In this document: positions 16,278-24,261 of the stretch, one piece after another
How positions within the stretch are numbered: position 1 is the first letter of the stretch
Layout of the letters: each line of letters opens with the position of its first letter
Assembly: GCA_021029595.1 (NCBI GenBank)
Contig: JAJJOY010000009.1
Coordinates: 1-64,000 of the forward strand
From: Hominenteromicrobium mulieris
GTDB lineage: Bacteria > Bacillota > Clostridia > Oscillospirales > Acutalibacteraceae
Direction of reading: 5' to 3'
Length of the DNA: 64,000 nt
Position numbers and translations under genes: made by a program
The notes under the pieces: generated by a model
What the model saw: only the letters and a program-made list of their open reading frames with translations
What the model was told of the DNA's origin: nothing
Databases searched by the model: none

Positions 16278-16489
16278 CCCTTTCCCAGTCTTGGGAAAGG
16301 GGGCGGCTCTGGAGGATATACCCCCGCCGCTTGCCGGGGAAATAGCACAGCCGGGGCAGACCGTCAAGGGCGAGCCGCCGAAAACGGCGGTGCGCTGCAC
16401 CCTTGACGGCCCACTCCCGACTGTACTAAAAAACAGGCGGCGACGGGGGATATATACCACCAGAGCCTCTGCGCGAGGGCGGGGCCCTC
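16278..16489. other. Nested GC-rich inverted repeats between parB and the DUF4406 gene
   Basis: Four stems can be read. CCCTTTCCCA/TGGGAAAGGG is at 16278-16301. An outer pairing joins CCCCCGCCGC (16321-16330) with GCGGCGACGGGGG (16437-16449). Inside it, CCGTCAAGGG/CCCTTGACGG (16361-16409) holds a GCCGCCG-AAAA-CGGCGG hairpin. GAGGGC/GCCCTC is at 16475-16489. No coding sequence is convincing. It could be an oriT, a centromere-like site for the adjacent ParB, or a structured leader for the transfer operon. Confidence 0.6.
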
Positions 16490-16508
16490 GGGACAAAGTG
16501 TCTCGAAG
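16490..16508 (+). repeat. Palindrome-like motif GGGACAAAGTGTCTCGAAG
   Basis: Immediately after the parB stop codon. Same family as 15150-15168 and 17516-17531; all share GGGACA-N3-TGTCTCG or a one-base variant. Confidence 0.55.
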
Positions 16509-16511
16509 TTG

Positions 16512-17960
16512 TTACTTGTCAAGTTCCTGCTTTTTCGGGGCTTTTGCCAGCTCCGGCGGCTTTTTTTCTTTCCAGTCATCCAGCAGGGACATAATCTGTT
16601 CTTTCATTTTGGCGGGAGTGACCTCCTTGCCAAAATACTTTTCCAGTTCCGCAGTAGAAATAATCACGCCTCGATCCTCCTTTTTCTGTTCTGATAAGAT
16701 ACCGTCAATGACATCGCCGTTAAGCTTGCCTTCCTTATCCAGCTTCCGGAGCCGTTTAGCCTGGGCCAGCGAGGGCGAAGCCTGCTCCCCGTCAATGGAA
16801 ACAGCAATAAGCCTCTGATTTTTCGGTTTGATATAAGAAAGCTCCACGGCAGGCATGAAGCCCATCTTTTTATCGTCTACCTTATCCAGAAGCTCCGGCA
16901 CAAGGGAGTTGAGCCGCAAGTAGCGCATGACCTTTTTATAGTTCATTTCATGCGCCTCGCCTACAATCTCAACCGAGCGTTTCCCGACATCGCCTTCCGC
17001 AACACCTTTCAGCCGCCCGCCCTGATGCTTGATGTCCTCAACCTCGAGTTCCAGCAGCGCGGCCAATTCGCTGGGGAGCATCCCGTCACGCTGCTTGTTG
17101 CTGTCCTTCATGGCCTGTACCGCTTCGTGGTCGGTCATTTCACGGACGATAAAGGGCATTTCCTCCAGCCCCGCCAGTTCACTGCCGTGGGTACGGCGAT
17201 GGCCCGCTACAATTTCATAGCCGTTTCCATCTTTCTCCGGGCGGGCAAGACCGGGAACCATTACACCGTTTACGCGGATAGAAGCAACGATTTCCTGCAT
17301 CTTCGCATCGTCCCGTACCTTAAAGGGGTGCGGACGAAATGTGTGAAACGGATGAACCTCGGAAAGTTTCAGATAAACCAGCTTGCCTTCCTCAACCGGG
17401 CGGGGCGGTGTGGTCGGCTCGGGAGCCGTCTGTTCCGCAGCAGCAGTTTCCTTCGGTGCCGTATCCTGTACGGGCTTAATGGGCTCCTTGGCATCCGGGG
17501 CCTTTCCGTCACTTCGGGACACTTTGTCTCGTTTGGACGGCTTGGGCTTGTCAGGGGCCGCCTTATCCGCCTTGGGTGGGCGGCCCTTGCGGGCCCCAGC
17601 CGATTTATCCGCTTTCTGATTTTCAGTCGCAGCCTTTTCCGCTTTCGGCGGACGGCCACGGCGCGGCTTTTTCGGTTCCTCCGTATTGGCGGGCTGCGGT
17701 GTTTCTCCGGGGGCTGCCGCCTCTGGCGTTTCGGGGGTTTCCGCCTTTTCGACTTCGGCGCGGGCGTTCTGCCTCTTTTCCGCCATAAGTTCATTGATTT
17801 TGTCAAAGGACACAACTACATCGTCGGACTCAGGTATGGCAGGCCCGGTCTGTTCCTGCTGGGGCTCAGACGCTGCGGCCTGTTCGGGTGTGGTGATAGG
17901 CCCGGCGGCCTCCGGGGAAGTATTCACCGCAGGGCCAGTATTCAATTTTTCATCGGCCAT
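16512..17960 (-). CDS. ParB-like partition/nuclease-fold protein of the ICE
   Basis: A 482-residue protein. Residues 1-185 are low-complexity Pro/Ala/Glu/Lys with two AT-hook-like PRRGRPPK and ARKGRPPK motifs. A ParB N-terminal domain follows (LVYLKLSEVHPFHTFRPHPF, then GYEIVAGHRRTHGSELAGLE). A helix-turn-helix-like middle and a charged C-terminus complete it. ParB proteins bind parS-type sites; on ICEs they help maintain or transfer the circular form. No ParA gene is adjacent. It contains one GGGACACTTTGTCTCG motif in frame (17516-17531), giving the residues RDKVSR. Confidence 0.88.
   Translation of the reverse strand: MADEKLNTGPAVNTSPEAAGPITTPEQAAASEPQQEQTGPAIPESDDVVVSFDKINELMAEKRQNARAEVEKAETPETPEAAAPGETPQPANTEEPKKPRRGRPPKAEKAATENQKADKSAGARKGRPPKADKAAPDKPKPSKRDKVSRSDGKAPDAKEPIKPVQDTAPKETAAAEQTAPEPTTPPRPVEEGKLVYLKLSEVHPFHTFRPHPFKVRDDAKMQEIVASIRVNGVMVPGLARPEKDGNGYEIVAGHRRTHGSELAGLEEMPFIVREMTDHEAVQAMKDSNKQRDGMLPSELAALLELEVEDIKHQGGRLKGVAEGDVGKRSVEIVGEAHEMNYKKVMRYLRLNSLVPELLDKVDDKKMGFMPAVELSYIKPKNQRLIAVSIDGEQASPSLAQAKRLRKLDKEGKLNGDVIDGILSEQKKEDRGVIISTAELEKYFGKEVTPAKMKEQIMSLLDDWKEKKPPELAKAPKKQELDK
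17516..17531 (+). repeat. Motif GGGACACTTTGTCTCG inside parB
   Basis: An in-frame copy of the motif family, encoding RDKVSR on the minus strand within the low-complexity linker. This suggests the motif can insert into coding regions. Confidence 0.5.
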
Positions 17961-18045
17961 TTACGATCCTCCTTTTCATTAAAGTTGCACAAATTTGAAC
18001 GCTAAAATTTTGTAGTTATTTTTGTGCCTCCTTTCCGTCTATCCA

Positions 18046-18088
18046 CGCAAAAAAGCCGCCCGTTTTTCATGCCGGACGGCTTTTTGCG
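18046..18088. terminator. Bidirectional terminator upstream of parB
   Basis: CGCAAAAAAGCCG faces CGGCTTTTTGCG, with T-runs on both strands. It lies between parB and the truncated ATPase. Confidence 0.7.
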
Positions 18089-18174
18089 TAATGTGATAGA
18101 TCAAATATTATTTTTTCTGATTTGTAGGCTCCGAAAAGCCTTGTATTTACAGTGTTCCTAATAGGAGGTAATCA

Positions 18175-18816
18175 TATGAAGACGACATGGTGAAATACGC
18201 GGAAAAGAAAGACAAGTCCCGCATCAAGGAGTGCTTCCAGTCCATCCCCCGTCAGTTAGCCAAGGAAAATAAGAAATTCCAGTATTCTGTTGTCCGAAAA
18301 GGCTCCACAGCTGCAAAATATGCCGGGAGCCTGCAATGGATCGAGGATGCGGGAATCATCTCCCGCTGCTATAACCTCTCCATTACCGAACTGCCGCTAG
18401 ACGGCAACGCTGAAGAGGACACTTTCAAGGTATATATGCGCGATATGGGTCTGTTCGTCAGTATGCTGGAAGACGGCACGCAGTATGACATTCTGCAGGG
18501 TAATCTTTTCGGCTACAAAGGTGCCATCTTTGAAAACCTGATTGCCGATATTTTTACAAAGATGGGACGGAAGCTCTATTATTTTCACAAGGATTCCGGC
18601 TTGGAAGTAGATTTTGTAATCCGCTACAAAGGCGAGTGTACGCTCGTGGAAGTAAAAGCGGCGACCGGCAACATCAAGAGTACAAAAACGATTTTGAATC
18701 ATCCGGAAAAATATCACGTCAGCAGCGCCATCAAGCTTGGAGACTATAATGTTGGTCGCATGGGGCAAGTTCTGACGCTTCCATTGTATATGGCATTTCT
18801 GCTGAGGGCACTGTAA
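18175..18816 (+). pseudogene. DUF4143/AAA ATPase, C-terminal fragment
   Basis: Reading from 18175 gives YEDDMVKYAEKKDKSRIKECF and then the full C-terminal half of a large AAA_14/DUF4143 ATPase (GNLFGYKGAIFENLIADIF, DSGLEVDFVIRY, LVEVKAATGN). The N-terminal P-loop domain is missing, and an in-frame stop lies just upstream at 18169-18171. An unrelated AGGAGGTAATCATATG sits at the junction but initiates a different, 5-codon frame. The break marks an ICE end or a deletion. The missing half may lie left of the window. Confidence 0.8.
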
Positions 18817-19258
18817 TACCTTTCTTACCACTTTATTTAATATTGGCTGATTTCAGAAAAAATTGCTTATCGCGCAGAGATTCGTATTATAGCAATCGAA
18901 TACATCTGTATATCTTCCGTCGAAAAAAGGGTTCGCGCAAATTCTAATTTTTTGACAAAGGCACATTCTCCAATACTTGCCACATACAACAGAATAGATT
19001 TGCAAATAAAACAGTCAACGCCTATGCAGATAACTACATAGCCGAGGGATTTTCACTATGAAAGCCCCTCGGCTTTTTTATGTCAGAATGTAGGTGAAAC
19101 ATATACCATATATCCCGCCGAAAGTGGTGGCAAACACCTATAAAGCCCTCGCCGTCAGTATCGGGTTATGGGATAAATGCTGAAAACATAAAAACTTTGT
19201 TTTTATTTGTTATCCGGTACAAGTAAGCTCCCATATACTTGCACCGCGAGGTGGTAAT
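18817..19258. other. AT-rich intergenic stretch with a mazF tail
   Basis: No intact gene. The reading KALAVSIGLWDKC-stop (ending near 19182) is the C-terminus of a MazF-like toxin, also present in the copy at 41271. It is preceded by a terminator at 19041-19079. Confidence 0.55.
19041..19079 (+). terminator. Intrinsic terminator
   Basis: GCCGAGGG (19041-19048) pairs with CCCTCGGC (19066-19073), followed by six T. Confidence 0.75.
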
Positions 19259-19521
19259 TTGGCGCACAGAGAATTTATCTATATCGGTAAACCGCTTCCA
19301 AAATTGGATGAAAAGGAGCATGCCGCTTTCTTTCTGAACTTGCAGAAAGGCATTCTTCTCTCCCTAAAGCAGCGAAATCTGCTGACACCCGCTCAATACC
19401 AAGAGTGTTTAGCCGAACTGGGAAAAAGAGAAAGCAAAAATCAAATTCGGAATACCATAAAACAGAAACATTCATTGTGAAAGAAAATTTCACCGATTTT
19501 TACACAAATATTAAATTGCCA
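19140..19521 (+). repeat. Long direct repeat, copy A (mazF tail plus small ORF)
   Basis: Nearly the same sequence as 41228-41603 in the same orientation, with scattered substitutions and one short length difference near 19190. Copy B is followed by a serine recombinase; copy A is not. Confidence 0.85.
19259..19480 (+). CDS. Small recombinase-associated protein (copy A)
   Basis: 73 residues starting with TTG after GAGGTGG. It reads (M)AHREFIYIGKPLPKLDEKEHAAFFLNLQ, followed by GILLSLKQRNLLTPAQYQECLAEL, which looks like a SHOCT-type short helical tail. An almost identical gene (41341-41562) lies directly upstream of the serine recombinase at 41768. Here the recombinase is absent, so this copy is probably a relic of the same kind of module. 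Its role is unknown; its steady position suggests a recombination accessory factor. Confidence 0.6.
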   Translation: MAHREFIYIGKPLPKLDEKEHAAFFLNLQKGILLSLKQRNLLTPAQYQECLAELGKRESKNQIRNTIKQKHSL

Positions 19522-19579
19522 TTGGGAATCGGAGCGTGACACCGATAATAGACTCACAACTTGGTATATTATGAATCTA

Positions 19580-19795
19580 TTATGCTGTGATCACGGCATT
19601 TCGGGACTTCAGATAGATATCAATATCGTGGTTGATATACTGATAGCCCGTTGTGTGAAGAACATCGTAAAACTCGTTCAAGTAGTCAAATACGCCATAC
19701 TGGCGAAACAATTCTGCCGTCTGTTTGCCCGTCAGAGACTTATATGCTTTATAGTTTTCGAGGCAAAACACCGAAAAAGCAGCTTCTTTGCTCAT
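19580..19795 (-). CDS. DUF3791 domain protein
   Basis: 71 residues: MSKEAAFSVFCLENYKAYKSLTGKQTAELFRQYGVFDYLNEFYDVLHTTG and then a short C-terminal helix. This matches DUF3791, which usually sits beside DUF3990 genes in an apparent toxin-antitoxin-like or ADP-ribosyltransferase-like pair. GGAGGAGC precedes the ATG. The DUF3990 partner is upstream on the same strand but only as a fragment (19808-19917), so this gene is probably an orphan. Confidence 0.75.
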   Translation of the reverse strand: MSKEAAFSVFCLENYKAYKSLTGKQTAELFRQYGVFDYLNEFYDVLHTTGYQYINHDIDIYLKSRNAVITA

Positions 19796-19807
19796 GCTTG
19801 CTCCTCC

Positions 19808-19917
19808 TTACACATCGGGAAATTCAATTTTCCCCGTTTTTTCTTCCTGCTTAAAAAGCAGATACAGCATACCCGTACTGAATCGTTCTCGCCGCCGGTA
19901 CCATTCAAAAGCATAAA
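19808..19917 (-). pseudogene. DUF3990 protein, C-terminal fragment
   Basis: The minus strand reads QIYAFEWYRRRERFSTGMLYLLF and then KQEEKTGKIEFPDV-stop, the end of a DUF3990 protein. A stop codon lies directly upstream of QIYAF and the rest of the gene is absent. It lies 12 bases upstream of the DUF3791 gene. Confidence 0.65.
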
Positions 19918-20065
19918 TTTGTCAAAGATTAACAGGCACTCGCCCTATCTCTCCATAACTCTCCATAAGTGTTACCCGTATTACCTTTTTGGGATTTCTA
20001 CTTTCCCTAGCTCGGTCTATCACTCCATAGCACTCCGTAAGTTTAGTATTACGATAGTATAAAGA

Positions 20066-20099
20066 AAAGCCTTAACCATTCATTCGTGGTCAAGGCTTT
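20066..20099. terminator. Terminator after the membrane protein gene
   Basis: AAAGCCTTAACCA (20066-20078) pairs with TGGTCAAGGCTTT (20087-20099). It has T-rich flanks on both strands and lies just downstream of the 20105-20629 stop. Confidence 0.75.
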
Positions 20100-20104
20100 C
20101 GTTT

Positions 20105-20629
20105 TTACTGTATTTCTTCTATTTCGCCAGTATCTTTGTTTACATGGTATTCTTTAAGGAGCATACCGCTGAAAAGCAATTTTGCATCATGTTCTTCTTT
20201 GTCAACATATTCATACACAGACACATCGAGCAGATTTCCCATGACAGAGATTTTAGTTGTTGTCTTGTAATTGAAGTTGACTATTGCATGGATTTCATCA
20301 TCGCTCTTGAAATACTCTTTGTAGTAGTCCAAAGCATAGTCCTGCATTTCAATGTTTTCTGCGATTGAGGCAATTCTCCAATTACCTGTCACATCATTAG
20401 GAACATTGGTAACCACAAAGGAAATATCATCTTTTGCTGTGCTTTCGTTTTGCTTTTCCTCTGTCTGCTGTTCTGCTGAACTGATAGTGTCCTTTGTTCC
20501 GTCCTCAACGCTGTCTTTTGTTCCAGTATTTCCGAAGATAGCGGCCAGAATAACGACAACGATTACCCAAAACCACCACTTCTTGAAAATCGGCTTTTTG
20601 ACTCCGTTTTTGGTTGCTTTATCTTTCAT
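20105..20629 (-). CDS. Membrane-anchored hypothetical protein
   Basis: 174 residues, with the start at ATG 20629 after GGAGG. A basic N-terminus (KDKATKNGVKKPIFKK) is followed by one membrane helix (WWFWVIVVVILAAIFG). Then come a Thr/Ser/Glu-rich spacer and an extracytoplasmic domain with VNFNYKTTTKISVMGNLLDVSVYEYV. The layout resembles small membrane-tethered proteins carried by Gram-positive integrative elements. Function unknown. It marks the left border of the AT-rich element. Confidence 0.7.
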   Translation of the reverse strand: MKDKATKNGVKKPIFKKWWFWVIVVVILAAIFGNTGTKDSVEDGTKDTISSAEQQTEEKQNESTAKDDISFVVTNVPNDVTGNWRIASIAENIEMQDYALDYYKEYFKSDDEIHAIVNFNYKTTTKISVMGNLLDVSVYEYVDKEEHDAKLLFSGMLLKEYHVNKDTGEIEEIQ

Positions 20630-20778
20630 AATGCCATACCTCCAAGTTTTGGTTGATATTAGCATTATAGCAGAGCGTAACACAAAAGTACAGTATAATT
20701 TTAACTCACTATTGTGTCATAGTTTTATGTGCCTTGTCAATACTATAATGTAATTAAAATCAATGGAGGAATTGCATT

Positions 20779-20958
20779 ATGGAGAAATTTATCGTAACAC
20801 CTAAAGAAGATAAATCTGTCACCATGACGATACGCATAGATAGAGCCTTGCAAGAAGAATATAACGATTTAGCAGCTAAAACGAATCGTTCTCGTAATGA
20901 ACTAATCAGTATGGCTTTACAATATGCCCTTGACCACATGGAATTGAAAGATGAATGA
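20779..20958 (+). CDS. Ribbon-helix-helix protein (Arc/CopG type)
   Basis: 59 residues: MEKFIVTPKEDKSVTMTIRIDR followed by ALQEEYNDLAAKTNRSRNELISMALQYALDHMEL. The beta strand (VTMTIRID), two helices and the SRNELI turn fit a ribbon-helix-helix DNA-binding protein. TGGAGGA precedes the ATG. It sits convergently to the integrase gene, 46 bases from its end, near the probable att site. It may regulate excision or transcription of the element. Confidence 0.75.
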   Translation: MEKFIVTPKEDKSVTMTIRIDRALQEEYNDLAAKTNRSRNELISMALQYALDHMELKDE

Positions 20959-21004
20959 TGACTAAATGAGAGCCTTTGGATTTTTTCCTCTGGCTCTCAA
21001 TTAT

Positions 21005-22318
21005 TTATGCGTTCAATCGTAAGAACTCATTTACCTTTGTTGCTACTTCCTCTTGCTGTTCCTCAAAGCTATGAGCATAGATGTTCATTGTAGTGGAACA
21101 GGTTGAATGTCCTAATGTCTTTGATATTTCAATGATGTTGACTTCCAGATAATTGAGCAGGGTAGCACATGAATGTCTCAACCCATGAAGCGGAATAATC
21201 GGTAATTCCTCTAATCCCTCGGCCTTTGCTTTGTCTGGATTATTCTGCACCCATTCATTATAGCGGTGTAAATGCTTTGTGAAATACTGATAAGGTGTTG
21301 TATGCCCCATAAGCTTTCCGTCTGCTTGAATGAACAGATTACCGCCATTGCTCAAATCGCCTTGCCATGCAGTACCATGACTAAATCGTGTCTGTATGTA
21401 CTCAAAGTGATACTGCTTCAAAAGTGGGATTACATCATCTGGAATAGATACCTTTCTGACAGATTTCTTTGTCTTAGGTTCTTTATAATCAAATCCGTTT
21501 TCTGTCATACCCACAGACTTTGAAATAGAGATTTTCTTTTCCTTAAAGTCAATGTCATTCCAGTGCAAAGCAAGTGTTTCGCCTTTTCTGAATCCACAGA
21601 ACAATGAGAGAGTAAAGAACACTTTGTATTGTGTAGGCACAGTATAGGATTCTGTGTACTCATTCACATAGTATGGTTTACCTGTATCATCAATACGCTG
21701 ATGGCCTTTGTAGGTTACCTCGTATGACATATCCAGAGATTTCATAAACATCAATGCTTGCTTTGGAGTAAAGAACTTTAAGCCCTCGTCCTCGTCTTTT
21801 CTCTTTGGTTTTTGTGCGTCTTGGCAAGGATTGTTCTCAATCATGCTGTAACGCTTGGCTGTCTTAAAAATCAGATTCAACACATTAGCAAATCTCTTTA
21901 TTGTACCTGCGGAATAATCGTCAACCAGAGTTCTATAAAAGGCTTCAATGTGTGGTGTTTTGATATGAGCAATCTTGTCTCCCTTAAAGTAGGGAATTAT
22001 TCTGCTTTCCAAAACCTGTTTATATCCTGCATAGGTGCCATAAGCAATGTTATCTTTAACACTCTCAAGCCATTTGTATGCAAAATCTTCAAATGACATT
22101 TTTTCTGCGTTGTAGTCGTAGCCATATTTCAGTTTATCTTCCATATCCATGGCATACTTCTTCGCTTCTCGTTCTTGTTGTTTGGGTGTTGCTGACTGAT
22201 TGACTGAATATGTAAGATTCTTAACCAATTTGTTTCCCTTTTTATCGTATCCTTGACAGATAACTATGCGATAAACAACTCTACCGCTTTTGTACTCAAC
22301 TCTTTTAACAGATGCCAT
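21005..22318 (-). CDS. Tyrosine-type integrase
   Basis: 437 residues; ATG at 22318 after AAGGGTG. Domains: N-terminal AP2-like arm-binding domain (5-60), SAM-like core-binding domain (72-170), catalytic domain (185-430). The catalytic set is visible: R244 (CGFRKGE), a Lys in the beta hairpin near 285-290, H378/R381 (LHGLRHS), H404 (LGHS) and Tyr414 (MNIYAHS). It integrates and excises the 20.8-27.5 kb element. The 3' end is at 21005, so the attachment site is expected within about 20960-21005. A GAGAGCC/GGCTCTC hairpin lies there. Confidence 0.92.
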   Translation of the reverse strand: MASVKRVEYKSGRVVYRIVICQGYDKKGNKLVKNLTYSVNQSATPKQQEREAKKYAMDMEDKLKYGYDYNAEKMSFEDFAYKWLESVKDNIAYGTYAGYKQVLESRIIPYFKGDKIAHIKTPHIEAFYRTLVDDYSAGTIKRFANVLNLIFKTAKRYSMIENNPCQDAQKPKRKDEDEGLKFFTPKQALMFMKSLDMSYEVTYKGHQRIDDTGKPYYVNEYTESYTVPTQYKVFFTLSLFCGFRKGETLALHWNDIDFKEKKISISKSVGMTENGFDYKEPKTKKSVRKVSIPDDVIPLLKQYHFEYIQTRFSHGTAWQGDLSNGGNLFIQADGKLMGHTTPYQYFTKHLHRYNEWVQNNPDKAKAEGLEELPIIPLHGLRHSCATLLNYLEVNIIEISKTLGHSTCSTTMNIYAHSFEEQQEEVATKVNEFLRLNA

Positions 22319-22320
22319 TC

Positions 22321-22962
22321 TTAACACCCTTTCTCAATTTGATTTTTGTAACGATAGAAGGTCGGCTTCGTCATACCTAATTCTTTCATCAGTTCAAATG
22401 GTTTCTTTTCCCCTTGCTGTACTAAGCGATAGTGGGTAGCAAATTCTTCAAGGTCCATAACTCTTGGTCTGCCATAATCGTCCCATTCTCCACGAGCTTT
22501 TTTCTGTTCAATGCCTTCTCGCTGTCTTTTCTCTTTTTTCTCAATCTCAGCCTGTGCCATGCTTGCATACAACTCAATCATCATATTATTGATAGTCTCT
22601 AACATCATACGAGCCATTGAGTTTTCCATAGCTGACAGGTCAATCAATGTTGTGGGTAATTCTAACACCATAACACGAATACCGTTGTCCTTAAAGAATC
22701 GTAATTCCTTTAGTGTGGCTTCCTTGTTTCGTCCTAATCGGTCAAGCTCTGTGACGATCAGCACATCACCACTTTCAAGGATTTCATCTTTCAGCATTGT
22801 GTAGCGTGGTCGGTTGAAGTTCTTTCCTGTCTGTTGGTCTGTGTAGACCTTGCCCTTATACAGAGAAATTGCATTATCAGCACAATACTTGGTGAGTTCT
22901 GCAATTCCTCTGTCTAAGTGCTGGTCCTTTGTGCTTGTCCTGTGATAAGCTACATATTTCAT
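22321..22962 (-). CDS. Small serine resolvase/invertase
   Basis: 213 residues. The N-terminal resolvase domain starts MKYVAYHRTSTKDQHLDRGIAEL (nucleophile in YHRTST) and includes VTELDRLGRN. A helical linker and a C-terminal helix-turn-helix (PFELMKELGMTKPTFYRYKNQ) complete it. It lies 2 bases upstream of the integrase start and overlaps the small Cys-rich gene by 4 bases. One element therefore encodes both tyrosine and serine recombinases. The resolvase may resolve multimers or regulate inversion. Confidence 0.9.
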   Translation of the reverse strand: MKYVAYHRTSTKDQHLDRGIAELTKYCADNAISLYKGKVYTDQQTGKNFNRPRYTMLKDEILESGDVLIVTELDRLGRNKEATLKELRFFKDNGIRVMVLELPTTLIDLSAMENSMARMMLETINNMMIELYASMAQAEIEKKEKRQREGIEQKKARGEWDDYGRPRVMDLEEFATHYRLVQQGEKKPFELMKELGMTKPTFYRYKNQIEKGC

Positions 22963-23159
22963 TCAGACACCCCCTTATCGTATAAATCACAGTTTCCACC
23001 ATCAATAACGGTAGAGGGCTTTTCTTCGTACATCTCACATTTAGAAACATTGCATGGCATATTCGTATCGTCATATTTGTATAGGCAATCCGTACACACC
23101 AAATCAGCGTTTCTGATAAGCTCAAACTTTAGCTTGTCATTCTTAAACTTATCGTTCAT
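22959..23159 (-). CDS. Small cysteine-rich protein
   Basis: 66 residues with GAGGTG 6 bases before the ATG. It contains CTDCLYKYDDTNMPCNVSKCEMY and a further Cys (NCDLY), five cysteines in 36 residues, suggesting a metal site. The stop overlaps the resolvase start (ATGA). I know no family. Function is unclear; co-expression with the resolvase is likely. Confidence 0.65.
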   Translation of the reverse strand: MNDKFKNDKLKFELIRNADLVCTDCLYKYDDTNMPCNVSKCEMYEEKPSTVIDGGNCDLYDKGVSE

Positions 23160-23335
23160 CTGAACACCTCATTTCTTTATAGAACATCTGTTCGTTTCTG
23201 ATTCAATCATATCAGGCAAGTCTCAAAAAGTACACACTTTTTATGAGAATAATCAAAAGTTTTTACGCATACTTTCTGATACTTATTTGAGGTTTCATTT
23301 GCATGGTTTCAAAAAGTATAAATTCTGATACCACA

Positions 23336-23746
23336 TCAACAAGCGGCCATTTTTCTCTTTTCTTGCCAGTACCTTTTAACGCTTTCGCTCCGTCTAATGG
23401 AAGCACTTCCATAATGAATATTCTGTTTTGGTGTGACAACTTCAAGATTCTCAATACAGTTATTTGTTTTGTCCTCGTCCTTATGATTGATTTGCATACC
23501 CTTTGGAATAGGACCAACATGAGCCATATACACCAAGCGATGAACCAAAGTCTGTTTATACTCATTTTCATCATTGTATAAGGGAACTCTTACATAACCA
23601 GAACTATTCCTATTTGGCTTTAAGATTTTGTCATTGTCGATACTGTAAACCTGCCCGTCAGTAGAAATAAGATACCTTGAAAATCCCTCTGCCTGTTCCC
23701 ATTCAACAGGGGTATTGCTTTTATGCTGTGTTGCTCTCTTTGTCAT
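23336..23746 (-). CDS. NUMOD4/HNH homing-type endonuclease
   Basis: 136 residues, starting MTKRATQHKSNTPVEWEQAEGF. The NUMOD4-like part (GFSRYLISTDGQVYSIDNDKIL) is followed by an HNH core (LVHRLVYMAHVGPIPKGMQINHKDEDKTNNCIENLEVV). The normal C-terminal NUMOD helix-turn-helix is missing. After the stop at 23336 another frame continues ...VVSEFILFETMQMKPQISI, which may be a decayed remnant of it. The start lies inside the upstream HTH gene (26-base overlap). HNH genes of this kind often invade mobile elements. Confidence 0.8.
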   Translation of the reverse strand: MTKRATQHKSNTPVEWEQAEGFSRYLISTDGQVYSIDNDKILKPNRNSSGYVRVPLYNDENEYKQTLVHRLVYMAHVGPIPKGMQINHKDEDKTNNCIENLEVVTPKQNIHYGSASIRRSESVKRYWQEKRKMAAC

Positions 23747-24002
23747 TGCTCTCAACCTCCGTTTCGCCGGTATTGAGAAACTCAATGAATTTATCCACAT
23801 TCACAAGAAACTTATTACCGGACTTAATATGCACGATTTTGTTCTGTTTGCACATCTGCCAAAGTGCTTTATATGAAATACCAGATTCATCTGCAAGAGT
23901 CTGTAAAGGCACCATACGAGGAATGCGTACATCTGATACAATAAAGTTAAACTCCTGCTCTGGTAAAGTGTTCGTATTGTTTGCATTATTCTTCTTTGCC
24001 AT
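23721..24002 (-). CDS. Excisionase-like helix-turn-helix protein
   Basis: 93 residues. After an Asn-rich N-terminus, the centre PRMVPLQTLADESGISYKALWQMCKQNKIVHIKSGNKFLVNVDKFIEFL is a MerR/Xis-type winged helix. Excisionases of this type bend DNA at att sites and direct a tyrosine integrase toward excision. It lies about 1.4 kb upstream of the integrase in the same direction, fitting that role. Confidence 0.75.
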   Translation of the reverse strand: MAKKNNANNTNTLPEQEFNFIVSDVRIPRMVPLQTLADESGISYKALWQMCKQNKIVHIKSGNKFLVNVDKFIEFLNTGETEVESNDKESNTA

Positions 24003-24261
24003 TTTGTATTCTCCCTTTCGATTAGGGACACGAATACAAATTCATCTGAACTATTGTATTGTTGTCCATGTTTTTGTGTTTGCTCCGTCTGGACAACTGG
24101 ACTATTCTTTAGTGACCGATTTATTTTATTCTCAATTTTATGTTTATCCCCAGAGGTTCTCTGTTGACTTCTGGTGAACTTTTATCCTATACCATAGGAA
24201 TACATTACCTTATGACTTCTGATTCAATCTGGATTATCCTGTGTTATTCTGGGATTATCCT
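24003..24261. other. AT-rich gap with CTGGATTATCC-like repeats
   Basis: No gene. Repeated CTGGATTATC / CTGGGATTATCC units lie at about 24231-24260, and similar CAGATTAAC/CAGATTGAC units at 27541-27572. They could be iteron-like or integrase-arm sites. Confidence 0.4.
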
